From the NCBI GenBank assembly GCA_037176705.1, contig CM073885.1, positions 220,980,290-221,044,289 of the forward strand: a DNA stretch of 64,000 nucleotides, given 5' to 3'. Under the pieces are notes generated by a model. That model made no database searches, was not told where the DNA came from, and was given only the letters and a program-made list of their open reading frames with translations. Of the stretch, positions 12,180-23,709 are shown one piece after another; position 1 is the stretch's first letter; each line of letters starts with the position of its first letter. Made by a program: the position numbers and the translations under genes. This DNA comes from Molossus alvarezi. Lineage: Eukaryota; Chordata; Mammalia; Chiroptera; Molossidae.

Positions 12180-12990
12180 ATTGATAAATTTGTTATACAT
12201 TCAGAGTTGTGCATTATCGTCACTACCTAATTCCAGAATCTTTTCACCACCCCGAAAAGAAACTCCATACTCATGGGCTCCCATTTCCCTGTCTCCCCAA
12301 CCCCTGGCAACTATTGATCCTCCTTTTTGTCTCTATGGATTACCTGTTCCTGACATTTTATTTTATTTTTTATTTATTTATTTTTTATCCTCGTCTGAGG
12401 ACTTTTTTTTTTTTTTTTCCATTTATCTTCAGATAGAGCAGGAAGGAGAGAGGGAGGGAGAGAGAGAGAGAAACATCGGCGTGAGAGAGACACATCGACT
12501 GGTTGCCACTCGCACGACCCCAATCGGAGCCAGGGATGAACCACAACCGAGGTACTGCCCTTAGCAGGAACCGAATCCGGGACTCTCTGGTCCGCGGGCT
12601 GACGCTCCAACAGCTGAGCCAAACCGGCCAGGGCCCTGACATTTTATATAAATGGAATCATACAATATGTGGCCTTTTGTATCTGGCTCCTTTTGTACTT
12701 TGCATGATGTTTTCAAAGTACATCTAGGCTGTAGCTTGCATCAGTATCTCATTCCTTTTTAGTTCGGAATAATATCCCATTGTGTGGATGTACCACATTT
12801 TGTTTATCCATTCATCAGTTGATAAATATTTGAATTGTTTTCATTTTTTGGTTATTATGAATAATGCTGCTATAAACATTTTCTCACTGGTTTTTATATA
12901 GATATACGTTTTCAATTCTCCTGGATATACATTGCAGAAGATTGCTGAATTGTAATTCTTTTCTAAATGGTTCAAATTTACTGAGGGGCA
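12180..12990 (-). mobile_element. Old L1 fragment interrupted by a SINE
   Basis: 12180-12361 and 12635-12990 are one element: 'aacccctggcaactattgatcc' then 'ggaatcatacaatatgtggcc...atcccattgtgtggatgtaccac...tccattcatcagttgataa...aatgctgctataaac' is reverse-complement L1 3' sequence. A VES SINE sits between the halves. Confidence 0.8.
12362..12634 (-). mobile_element. VES SINE
   Basis: Reverse-complement VES with tail 'ttatcctcgtctgagg' and end 'aaaccggccagggc'. Perfect 13-bp duplication CCTGACATTTTAT at 12349-12361 and 12635-12647. Confidence 0.96.
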
Positions 12991-12999
12991 TGTTTTATA

Positions 13000-14270
13000 A
13001 GACGAAATAAATTTTATTCAAAAATTAAATACACCTTTAAAAAATTTTTTTTTGAAGAGAATGTAGATTAACACTGCAGACCAGCTTCTTGACTTAGTTG
13101 TAGCTACTAACCTCAAGAAAACCGACTGTTATGCCCGTCTCAGCAAGTATGCATCCAGCGGTTCACAAACCCAGTCTAAATTCACTCAGACTCTAACACA
13201 GAAAGAAAACAGGTCCAGACCCAAGCACTTGATCCTGCCTCAGTGGATTTCCAAGTGTTGACAGACAAACATTTAGTCATCCAGGATCTTTCTAAGTTAC
13301 ACTGATGATATCATGCCTGCCTTTCTGTGGGCATAAAGAAAAAGTCTCCTCATGGTTGGCTTGTCCTAACAAATTAGTCAGGATCCCTATTCCCATCCCC
13401 TGGTTGGTCTGCCTTCACGCTGCTAAGGCCCAGAACCACACATTTCTCTTGTGGTGAAGCCTCTCTTCCCAAGGAACTATCCAAGTCCTGGTGTCCCCTA
13501 GTGGGTTAACCAGACATTGGTTGCTCAAATGCCCCCTCACTATGTTTTGTTCTACTTAAACATGACTCTCAGGCTACTGCACCCTCCCTTCATCCAGGCC
13601 AAAAGGCTGTTTTCCCAAACCAAATAAGATGGGGGAACAAGACTTCCTCTGTAAATGCATGATTCATGTATTTCAATGGATTTATTTTAAATCTTTTAAG
13701 TTGAAATTCTCAACATGTATCTCCTAACCAGACTATGAATTCATTATGGTACTTTTCTAGTTGTTGCAATTATGTGTCCTCATTGTTCATTAGCAAAAGC
13801 CTAGAGTCACCTGAAAGAATTATTCATGTCTCATGAATAGCCACAAAAATGTATTATGATCAAAGACAAGGGTCTTAGCCCCACAAAGAATGAGGTGTTG
13901 ATAGAAAATCCCTGTCCCATCCCTATGTAAATGAGGATCATCAGAACCCATTTTTTTTTAATGTGCTGATGTTACACGTCATTAATATCTACATATATAA
14001 ATATCATTTAATTGTCCAGATCATTTTGAAGCGAGACTTCAAAGAAAGTCTTCATTAAGACTATTGGACATTTCACTCTTCCTGGCATACAAGGTAGTAT
14101 CCTTCTAATTATAAATTGTATTATCTTGTTAAAGACATAGACAAATTAAAGAATTTAGTTTGATGCAATAATTAACATTTTAGTTCATTTTTATGGTTGT
14201 GCATATGTTTTTATTTGATTCTTTATTGTTTTATATGTTGCATGTATATTTATTTTACATATATTACTCT
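13000..14270. other. Unassigned intergenic DNA
   Basis: AT-rich sequence with no open frame of interest and no repeat family I can name. A TC-rich stretch near 13380-13620 has no coding logic. Confidence 0.4.
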
Positions 14271-14407
14271 GGCCCTGGCCGATTTTAGTCAGCAGTTAGA
14301 GCATAATCCCGAGGACTGAAGAGTTGTGGGTTCTATATCCCTGGGTTAGGGGTTTGACCCTGACCTCATGCAGAAGGCAACCAATCGATGTATCTCTCTC
14401 ACATTGA

Positions 14408-14443
<36 letters not shown>

Positions 14444-14525
14444 CCTCCCTCCCTCCCTCCTTCCCTCCCTTCCACTCTATCTAAAAATCAATGAAAAAAA
14501 TATCTTTAGGTGAGGATTAACAAAA
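14271..14525 (+). mobile_element. VES-type SINE (diverged)
   Basis: Begins ggccctggccgattttagtcagcagttagagc, has a long CT tract with CCCT repeats (14410-14470) and ends 'tatctttaggtgaggatta'. More diverged than the other copies; possible duplication TTACTCTG on both flanks. Confidence 0.85.
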
Positions 14526-14882
14526 TACATAAATACACAAGTTACTCTGAGATTTGCTCTGGATTATATCAGGGCTTTAAAATCAATAATGACTGAAAAC
14601 AAATTATACAAAAAAAAAAAGAGTGACAAAAATTCTACATAAATGGATTTTTAAAAAGTTTCTGCACACGTACAGTCTGTCTCTCCTCCATATTTTTAGC
14701 ACTATAAAAAAAATAAATAAAAGGAACATCTGCACTTAGAAGAGAGGACCATGAAGAATGTCGGCCTTCCTGAGAGGCAATAATATTTACATAAACATGA
14801 ATTCATATCATTCTCTTGAAGTCTCTCTTCCCATTTCAAATATCATTTAGCCTTGAAGATGGATTGTTAATCAGACATTGGC

Positions 14883-15080
14883 ACCCTGGCTGGGTGGCTC
14901 AGTTGGCTGGAGCATCATCCTGTACACGGAAAGGTGGTGGGCTTGCTTCCTGGTCAGGGCACATACCTTGATTGCAGGTTCATCAGAGTGCGTGCAGGAG
15001 GCAATTCATCAATGTTTCCATCTCACATTGATGTTTTCCTATCTCTCTCTCTCTCTAAAACAAAACAAACAAACAAACAA
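14883..15080 (+). mobile_element. Older tRNA-derived SINE
   Basis: Starts accctggctgggtggctcag, includes 'tcctggtcagggcacatacc' and 'tctcacattgatg', and ends in an A/C-rich tail (aaaacaaaacaaac). Confidence 0.85.
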
Positions 15081-15600
15081 ATCCCAACCATTGGCATTTT
15101 GGTTCAGAATATGTTCTCTTATGGCATTTCACAGATCTAGGATTATTGGATATCTTGTTATTTTTTTGTCTTGATTTGTTTTAATATTACATTTATAGCC
15201 CTCTTTGTAAAAAGTATTTCAAGTGGCAATTGTTTTTATAATAAAAAATTACTATACATGACACATCTTAAAAATGAATAAATTAATATACTTTTTATGA
15301 AAATTATAGTATTCTGCTGATGAAGAAATATATCAATTATATTTATCTTTAGAATGTCTCATCTCTGTTCTTTTCTCTTGAAACAACATGAAAGGCATTT
15401 TGAGTATCATTTAAAAGGTGTATTATTAACACTAGAATTTGTCTTGTTTCCATGAAAAATGAAAATAATTAAAATAAAATAAAAGTCACCATGATACAGT
15501 AGAAAACAGAAAACTGTTGTACCTATGAGAATTTACTAATACTTCAAATAAACAATCTATATCATAGGATAGGTGTGTAGATAAGAAAAATACCCACTTT

Positions 15601-15852
15601 TTTTTTTTCTTTTGTTAATCCTCACCCAAGGATATTTTCCCATTGATTTTTAGATAGTGTGGAAGGGAAAAGGGAGAGAGAGAGAGAAACATCAATGTGA
15701 GAGAGATACATTGACTGGTTGCCTCCCACATGACCCCAACTGGGCTGGGGATCAAACCCACAACCCAGATATGTACCCCTGACCGGAAATTGAACCTGGG
15801 ACCCTTCAGTCTGTGGGCTGATGCTCTCACCATTGAACCAAACCAGTCGGGC
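15601..15852 (-). mobile_element. VES SINE
   Basis: Reverse complement: poly-T, 'taatcctcacccaagg', GA tract, 'cctgaccggaaattgaacctggg', ending 'accagtcgggc'. Approximate duplication aata(c/t)ccactt. Confidence 0.9.
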
Positions 15853-16029
15853 AAATATCCACTTCTACGTGGCTTTTACATTAATCATATCTACCTATCA
15901 AAGTCATTGTAAGAATCAAGTGATATTTTGAAGCTGTCTTTTTATAAGTAGTTAATAGAATAGACTAATGTTCTTCATAAGTCACTGGGAAAATATTCTT
16001 AATAAGCATTTAATGTTTTATACTTCACC

Positions 16030-16033
<4 letters not shown>

Positions 16034-16060
<27 letters not shown>
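16034..16060 (+). repeat. (GT)n microsatellite
   Basis: About thirteen consecutive GT units. Confidence 0.95.
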
Positions 16061-16260
16061 TGTTCATCCTGAATTAGGGCACACACCATTTTTTAAAAAT
16101 TTGCATCATAATCTATGTTCCAATTTTTAATATCTATACATCGTTTGGTTCCAATAACATGCCCTTCAGACAAGTTCATTAATAACATGCTTAACCCAGT
16201 ATGGTGCTACATACGTAGGAAAGGGCCCCATATTTTCCCTGTTAAGATATAATACTCTTG

Positions 16261-16536
16261 GCCTGGCCGGTTTGGGTCAGTGGTTAGAGCGTTGGCCCAT
16301 GGACCAGAGAGTCCCAGGTTCGGTTCCCGCTTAGGGCACGTACCTTGGTTGCGGTTCGTCCCCGGCCCCGGCTGGGTTTGTGCGGGTGGCAACCAGTCGA
16401 TGTGTCCCTTTCACATCGATGTTTCTCTCTCTCTCTTCCTCCCTCTCTCCCTCCAGCTCTATCTGAAGATAAATGCAAAAATGTCCTCGGGTGAGGATAA
16501 AAAATAAAAATAAAATAAAAATAAAAAGATTGAGAA
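16261..16536 (+). mobile_element. VES SINE ending 24 bp before a candidate coding exon
   Basis: Starts gcctggccggtttgggtcag and ends 'cctcgggtgaggataaaa' plus a long AAAAT tail. Perfect 12-bp duplication ATAATACTCTTG at 16249-16260 and 16537-16548. The right-hand duplicate forms part of the pyrimidine tract of the acceptor at 16559-16560 that precedes the signal-peptide exon of candidate gene A. Confidence 0.96.
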
Positions 16537-16573
16537 ATAATACTCTTGTTTTACTTATAGACAGAGTCAAAAG

Positions 16574-19500
16574 ATGAAAGTGGTGCTTCTGATCACTTTC
16601 CTTTTGGTCACAGCACACGCCATACCAGTAAGTAACCTCTTAATGTCTATTTCTGCACTCAGCCTTGGTTCATGCATTCTGAACTTTGTTATACTTGGTC
16701 CTCAAAAAAAATAAATATAAGACTGACAATCCCCTGAAGAGGGGGTGGGGGGGAGATAAACCACAGAACTTATATGCATGTATGTACGAACAATGGACAT
16801 GGACAACAAAGGTGGGGACAGGGCGGGGAGGGAGAGGGAGGGGGGAATCAGTGGGGGGGGGGAGAAACACCTGTAACAAAAATAAATTAATTAATTAAAA
16901 ATAAATAAATACATTTCATTGGAATCCATCATAATCTCCATTTCAAGTTTCTTCGGCGCTGAGAGCAGCTCTTACAACCAATCTTAAAAGATCCTGCTGG
17001 AAAAGCGAGAGATTTGAAACAAGCACAGTGGGCTAGTTCTCCTAGCCTCGGCAGGGCGGTGGTGTTCATTCTTGGCTGTACTTTGGAATTGCTTGGGAAA
17101 GTTGAAAAAGTTCTGATGTCTGGATCCAAGCCCCAGAAATCTGACTGAACCGGCCTGGGCTGTGACCCAGGCATCAGGACTTTTATAAGCCCCCAGGTGA
17201 TGATTCCGCTGGGCAGCCGAGGCTGAGAACCTCTGAGTGAGTAAGGGGCCCTGGGGTGGGGAAGTGATAGCTCTGGAGAAGCCCTTGATAAACTCGAAGG
17301 CCTCAGTAGCCCAGTGGTAGCAGGTTAAGCAAGACTACAGTTCAAGTTGTTGTGAACAAAAAGAGTTTGAATAGGCTGAGAGAATTACCTGAAATAATAC
17401 TTCTGGTATTAAAAATGATCAGTGACTGATGTTAACATATGCAAGTTCATTCACTCATTCTATAAACCAATTTTTCTTAAATATCTGTGAGGGATGGGCA
17501 ATCATACTAGGTACCAGGACTACTTAAATGACAAAACACAGTCCCTGCCTTTAAGGAACTTAGAGTCTAAATTTTCTAATTCATTACTCTTCTTATCATT
17601 ATTATCAATTTCCTCAGTCTCCATAATCTGTCTCTCAATTTTCACAGGTACAAGAATTTTATTCTCCAATTCCATATCGTTTCTTTACCAGGAAGGTAAT
17701 TTTTCCCTTTTTAAAAAACAACCTAAATTAAGAATGTTTGCTGTCTCCTAGAAATGTTTGATTTAGGGAGAAAATGTTTCACATTTTCAAGAAGTAATAT
17801 TTTCAGGAACATAAGGTGTGATTATAAGAGCTACTGTAAGGCAGAAACAAAATATCTAAGGTAGAAAGCATAGGAAATAGCCTGATTGGCATAGACAGAA
17901 ATTCTGTGGGCAATCCCTGACAGTCGGGAGAATCATCTGCAGAGAAATAGACCCTCTCCAGGCCTGTGAAAGTTATCAGCACCAGCCCTGAGACACCTCT
18001 TGTTTGGGTGAACAACACCTTACTCAACAGACAACTAGTTGAAATACTTCTCTTTTGCAATTAAGGGGATAACATAAGTCATAAAATTTCTTTTACAATT
18101 TTATCATAATCAGACTTAACTAGAAGTCAATTAACTAGAACCCAGAACTCACCAGAATATTTTGTTTTTTGCAACTTAATATTTTGTCTTTACTTTTTAG
18201 AATCTATTAAAGAATGATCCCATGTAGACTATTAGTGTATCACATTGTAAACTTGTCAAATACATTTATTTTAATATTCAAAATTCCTCATAAAACATTA
18301 CATGTATTCATTCATTTTAGAAAACTTCACCTCACTTGACAAATTCCTACTTTTTTCCAAGTGAGCTCTGAGATAATTTTGTATTTACTTTTAGTAATTA
18401 TCTTTAGCATCGATTTTGATTTATAGATTGTAGCCTCCTGAAATATTGCTTGCTGCTTTGCATCTCCTGGAGGTGCCTGGGGTATCTTTGCAAGCTCAGG
18501 TTCTGCTCAGAGATTGCCAAAGCACACCGCTCTCTGCTCCCCACCTTGGCTCTCGACTTCCCTCTCCTTCGTAGTCTCAATAGAAAGGCAGAGATAAATC
18601 ACTCTGTTTCTAGAGCTTCTGGTTGTTTATTCACTAGAGTTAATATTTGGAAAATTATTGTACTGTTATTCTTATCAGCTAACTCTTAGCTCCCTTCTCT
18701 TCAGTATGGTTGTCTAATTCACAATGCAACAAACTTCTTTACTGATCACAGACTTGAAAGCAATTTTTGCAATTTTGTCTTGGAAGTGTCTTATTTTCTT
18801 CAGAACATTTTGAAATTTGAACTGAAACAAACTATTAATGTCAGGTAACTGTTGTTGTTTTTTTTTCTTGCAGCAATTAAAGTGTTTATTTAAACTTCTG
18901 AAAACCTGTGTAAGTTTTTATTCTTGATTTTTCTATTACTATCAAGACTTGAAAGAGGAGTGAACATTCAGGAAAATAAGGGAAACACAAGAAATGTGAA
19001 ATTATGTTTGAGAGTCTTGTTTTTATCATACTGGCTACTTTTGCTTTTTATATTTTTTAAAAACATTTAAATCATTATTTATAAATGACTATATGTTTCA
19101 AAGACTAATAAACTTGCTAACTAATGGAAGAACAAAAACTTGTGACTCTGCTTTAAAATGTTTAAATTTCTTGAAGACAGTTATTAATCAATAGCCCTCT
19201 TAAACTACCGTTTTGTGTTTCCTACTAAAAATATCTGTGAAGAAAAGTTTTTAAAGAAAAAACATTTATTTTAAATTTACCTAACTTTTATTTTGAAAAT
19301 ATCTCTAAAATTATTTTTTAATTTCTGTTTTTCAGAAGATTTACTGTAACGTGACATTATTTCTATTTATCTTGCTTGAGAATCATAGGGCTTCTAGAAT
19401 TTCTCATCAGTTTTTAAAAATGTTTTAGCAGTTATCTGATTAAAGATGACTTCTGTGCTCTTCTTTTGTAGCCTTCTCACACTTCAAGTTCACAATCAAC

Positions 19501-21001
19501 CTTTACATTGACTCTCACATGCCTTAGGTGCTCTTTTCTTTTTATTTTTCTCTGCTTCAGGCTATCTCCTGTTCACTAATGCTGTCTTCGGTTGTATTCA
19601 ATCAGATGTTAAACCAATCTATTGAATTCTTAATTTCAGTCATTATCTTTTTCAGCTCAAAAATGTCAATTTGATGCCAAAGTCACCATCTACTTTTTAA
19701 TTTCTTGAGTATTTTAAGCATACTTCTTTTTTTTTTTTTTTATCCTCACCTGAGGACATTTTTCTATTTTTTGTTCAGATAGAGTGGAAGGGAGAGAAAG
19801 GGAGGGAGAGAAACATCGATGTGAAGGGACACATCGAGTGGCTGCCACCCACACGACCCAACCAGGGCCAGGGACAAACTGCAACCGAGGTACATGCCCT
19901 TAGCGGGAACCGAACCCGGGTCTCTCCGGACCGCAGGCCAACGCTCCAACCACTGAGCCAAACCGGCCAGGGCTTGAGCATACTTCTTTTAAATTTAGTC
20001 TGACAAGTTTATTTTTCTGATTTCCTGAAGGTCTGCTTTTATTATTTCCTTTTTCCTTTTTCTTTTCAGTTGAGTCTTATTCCTTAATCACCACACATTT
20101 AGATTCCCTGGCCCCCTTTTTAGCCTGGTTATTTTTTATTGAACAGTGAACATTGTTTTCTAAAACTGTAGAGACAACTTGAGGCTCTGAATAAAGTTGT
20201 CTTCCTCCAGAAAGGACTTTTCCTTGTTTCTCTTGAGCATGTAGGCTCTGGGCACAGTATTCACAGATCGCCTATTTCAGTCAGAGACTGAGATGACCGG
20301 AACAAGTCCCCCAGTTTACTCTTACTCCCACCATCAGCCTAGTTGTTGACCAGCCCTGTGAATTTGTTTAAAGCTCCTCTCAGCTTCTCAACCTTTTAAC
20401 CACCACTTTGGGAATTGCCAACCCCCTTGAGAAGAACAGTCAAATGCCTCCCTAGGAGTCTTGCTTCACTGCAATGTTCAGTTCATAAAGCCTCGGTTTT
20501 CTTAGAACTCTGCTACCTTCAAACAGGTGCTTTAAAAAAAAATGTTTTTTTGGTCCATTTCTTCTAGTTGTTCTTGCCAGGAGAATTGGCTGGAACAATA
20601 AGGTTGGAAGAAGAATACTTGATTATCTTTTCAAAGATCAAATAAAAACATTTGAAATTTCATTGATTACTTGTCATACACATACAAAGAAGCAGAGGAA
20701 GTTGGTAATAAGTTAATAAAAAAAATGTTTTAAATATGGTATTGATTGAAAATTCTTCCCTTCCTACCTATATAAACTTAAAAATATTTATGCAACTAAT
20801 AATAGTTATGTAATATTTATATATTGATTATTTATAAATGCAGTTTTGTCTTGATTTTTGTTCTATCAGAGGAAGCCACCAATGAACAGAAGAACTACCA
20901 TAATACCTATGACACCATTTCCACCAAAAATAGACAATACTTCTCCTTTGACCCCGACCTCACCAGTCCCTCTTACCACCAACGGACGGGGAGATGTATG
21001 A
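16574..21001 (+). CDS. Candidate gene A: small secreted Pro/Thr-rich SCPP-like protein ending RGDV
   Basis: I do not recognise this as a named gene; it is a splice model from the sequence. Coding exons: 16574-16627 (exon starts 16561 after ttacttatag), 17648-17695, 18874-18909 and 20870-21001 with TGA. All introns are phase 0 with GT/AG ends, giving 18+16+12+43 = 89 residues. Exon one encodes MKVVLLITFLLVTAHAIP, a clean signal peptide with probable cleavage after AHA. Exon two gives VQEFYSPIPYRFFTRK. Exon three (QLKCLFKLLKTC) has a strong acceptor and donor but could be optional, since skipping it keeps frame. The last exon is basic then Pro/Thr-rich (MTPFPPK..SPLTPTSPVPL) and ends TNGRGDV. 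A signal exon ending two residues past the cleavage site, followed by small symmetric exons, is typical of P/Q-rich SCPP genes (ODAM, AMTN, AMBN). The terminal RGD suggests integrin binding (inference). Any upstream noncoding exon was not found. The tail is shared with candidate gene B. Confidence 0.5.
16730..16905 (+). mobile_element. L1 3' UTR fragment
   Basis: 'ggagataaaccacagaacttatatgcatgtatg...acaatggacatggacaac' followed by a G-rich tract and 'cacctgtaacaaaaataaa' is the bat L1 3' end. It lies in the first intron of candidate gene A. Confidence 0.85.
17035..17240 (+). repeat. MER5-type hAT fragment
   Basis: 'ttggctgtactttggaattgcttggg...gatccaagccccagaaatctgac...ggcatcaggacttttataagcccccaggtgatgattc...gctgagaacctctg' follows MER5A/MER58-like elements. 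Intronic to candidate gene A. Confidence 0.65.
17480..17580 (-). repeat. L2 fragment
   Basis: 'actaggtaccaggactacttaaatgacaaaacacagtccctgcctttaaggaacttagagtcta' is the reverse complement of the L2 3' region. It lies just upstream of the second exon of candidate gene A. Confidence 0.6.
18911..19730. other. Intron of candidate gene A, no feature recognised
   Basis: AT-rich sequence. The part from about 19480 to 19730 and 19990 to 20490 may be an old reverse-complement L1 5' region ('gctatctcctgttcactaatgctgtcttc...ttcagctcaaaaatgtcaatttg', 'ctctgaataaagttgtcttcctcc'), but the match is too diverged to call firmly. Confidence 0.35.
19731..19973 (-). mobile_element. VES SINE
   Basis: Reverse complement with 'tatcctcacctgagg', GA tract and end 'aaaccggccagggc'. 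17-bp near-perfect duplication tt(a/g)agcatacttctttt at 19714-19730 and 19974-19990. In the last intron of candidate gene A. Confidence 0.96.
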
Positions 21002-21483
21002 TTCTTGTAGAACTTCATCGCCAAATACAGCTTCTTCCTTCAGGCATTAATGCTATAGCCAAAGATCAAAGATATTGTCTCACTTCTCCTCATATGATAA
21101 AGTACCCTTTTCAATACCTGAATACAATGACAATGCTTTATCGAAAATCTGTGTAGCACTGTATTATTTCCAAGTAGAATGTCATTTTATATCATTATTA
21201 GCATTTTAAAGAGGGATCAATCAGGAAGGTAAGCAAAGTAATCAAGAAACAGGGTCTTTTTTTCTTTGGGAAGTAATATGCCTCACTAAGAATCAGAGGT
21301 TCTATAACAAAGGAAGAAAGAAAAACATTATTGGGGAGGGGCACACAGGCTGTAGTCTCTGCCCAACTTGGGGAAGGGGGTAGGAGGGGAGGCAGAAGGA
21401 TTTCTGTCCCCAGCCTACATTCAAGTCCTACAAGAGACTGCTGGGATTTTTCCAGCAAGACAAGTGGGTGTTCTGACCCTTTT

Positions 21484-21718
21484 ATCCTCACCTGAGGACA
21501 TTTTTTTTTTTCTATTTTTTGTTCAGATAGAGTGTGGGAGGGAGAGAGAGAGAGAAACATCGACGTGAAAGGGACACGTCGAGTGGTTGCCACCCACACG
21601 ACCCAACCAGGGCCGGGGACAAACTGCAACCGAGGTACATGCCCTTAGCGGGAACCGAACCCGGGTCTCTCAGGACCGCAGGCTGACGCTCTAACCGCTG
21701 AGCCAAACCGGCCAGGGC
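21484..21718 (-). mobile_element. VES SINE
   Basis: Reverse complement, 'atcctcacctgagg' to 'aaaccggccagggc', with duplication tgaccctttta on both sides. It lies about 0.5 kb past the stop codon of candidate gene A. Confidence 0.95.
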
Positions 21719-22119
21719 TGACCCTTTTAATTAGGACAGAAATTGATGAAACTCTGGGGAAATGCTCTAAAATTTCCTTTTCTTTTATTTTGGAGGTACA
21801 ATGACAAGTTTCTTCCTAATCTATCTATACAGATGTACAAAGCAAAAAGGAACAAGAAAAATTTCACAGGTGTTATTTATTCTCCATCTCTGCAAATATG
21901 TAGTCAAATTTTTCAGAATAGAGAATGGTAATCTTTGTACCTCTTAATTGAAAACAATGATTACAATCTATTACTCCCTCATTGCCTCTGTGGTACAAAC
22001 ATCGCTACATGTCATTCATATGGGACTTGGGCCTCATTTGGAAAGTTTCCCAAAGCTCTCTTATAAGTGGTTGCAACATGGCCACACCTGGAAGCCAAAG
22101 AGAATAAAGTTTGCATAGG

Positions 22120-22345
22120 AGAGAACATGCATCTATGTTGGAGACCAAAGTCTCAGGCTTGGAAAGGACCTTAAAGGCCATTGATCAAATCGCCTGGGAA
22201 CTTGTTAGAGAAGCAGACAAGGTCAGGCTCCACTCTGAACCTACATCTAAACAAGGCCCCCAGTGCATCTCCACAACTCCAGACATCAACCTGACATGCA
22301 GACATCTGCCGGGTACCTCTGGCAGCAAGAGCTCACTCTGTGCGT
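22120..22345 (+). repeat. Possible MER5-type fragment
   Basis: 'aaatcgcctgggaacttgttagagaagcagacaaggtcaggctccactctgaacctac' resembles the middle of MER5-type elements; the ends are not clear. The rest of 21720-23230 has no recognisable gene. Confidence 0.4.
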
Positions 22346-23269
22346 GACAGCCCTTTCCATGATCCTTCTTTGGGTACCTTTGTTCTTAGAAAAGTATTCT
22401 CTGTATGGAATTAAAATCTGACCCTAGTCTAACTCTTTGGGGTCACAATGAATAAATCTAGATTATCTTCTCAATGATAACCTTCAAATAAATAAAGATA
22501 GCACTCATAGCCACAAGTTTCTCCAAGTAAACATTCTCCACTGCTCTAATCATTCTCTTTGTGACATAGTTTGATTTCTCCCAATATCCTAGGAGTCTTC
22601 TGCAAATAGTCTCTTGTTTTTATATATGATGGTTTTCAGAACTGCACATATTGCCACATGCGTGATCTGGAAAATGACAAAAATGAGATGATAGTCTCCT
22701 ACATTCCAGGCCCTATATTTATTAATGTGATCCAGGGCTATAACTATCTTTCTGGGTAACCACCAAGTCTTTTTATTGTATTGCTGAGAAGATGTGCAAT
22801 AGCTTCTGCACCTGTCCCCTTGGACTGAAGAACGGGACCTTACATTTACCTCTGTTATCACTTATCTCATTAGACTCAGCTCAGCATTCTCACAGACATA
22901 TTTTTTATCTGGATTCCATCATTCAATGTATTTGAGTTCAGTAGTCCAACATATAGTCTTAAGTTTCTCTGTTCATTTATCTCTGTATTCAACAAATAAT
23001 TTTCATGTATCCCTTGGGTTCCAGGCACTAGGCAAACAGAAGAGAACAGAGAGCCTGGGCCTCTGTCCTGGGCTCCTCACTGCTTTGAAGCAGTATTTGC
23101 TACACCTGGGAGGATGCTGTGTAAAATAATAAAATATATCTGAATGTATAGCAGATACCTTAGGGGCTAGGAATTATATTTTTATGACCAAAGCACTGAG
23201 AACAAATAGAGTGCTTAGTAAAACAAATATTTGCATGGCTAATGAGGGATACAGTTCTATTCATCCTGA

Positions 23270-23480
23270 CAGCTGGGGCCTGGAGGGAAATGCGACCCAG
23301 AACTTCCCAGCCTTGGCTCCACTTTCGAATCGTCTGGGGACCTTTTAAATATATACCAAAGCCCCATCCCAGAGCAGTTGAATTGAAATTTCTGGTTGTG
23401 GAAGGGACCAGAGCATCAGCATTTAAAAAATGCCTGGGGTCGTTCTGATACGCAGCCAGGTTTGAGAACAGCTGCCCCAC
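23270..23480 (+). repeat. MER5-type hAT fragment
   Basis: 'cagccttggctccactttcgaatcgtctggggaccttttaaatatataccaaagccccatcccagagcagttgaattgaaatttctgg...cagccaggtttgagaacagctg' keeps the element order and a terminal 'gagaac' inverted-repeat remnant. Confidence 0.7.
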
Positions 23481-23561
23481 AGGGATTCTCAGAAGTACAG
23501 CCCTGTGCCTTCTGACTGCGCAGAGGCTGGCCAGCAAGCAGACGGATCAACTCAGCTGGGT

Positions 23562-23707
23562 GACAGGTTCTCCAGCTGTGCGGGTGGGAGCGGGTGGGGT
23601 CAGCCCCGAGGTTAGCTGTTGCCTGCTGAAGCTAGACAGGTTCTCCAGCTGTGCGGGTGGGAGCGGGTGGGGACAGCCCCCACGTTAGCTGTAGCCTGCT
23701 GCAGCTA
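23562..23707 (+). repeat. Two-copy 73-bp tandem duplication
   Basis: Copy one (23562-23634) and copy two (23635-23707) both begin gacaggttctccagctgtgc and end gctgaagcta / gctgcagcta, differing at about five positions. GC-rich, no ORF. The unit itself is not a repeat family I recognise. Confidence 0.95.
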
Positions 23708-23709
23708 GC

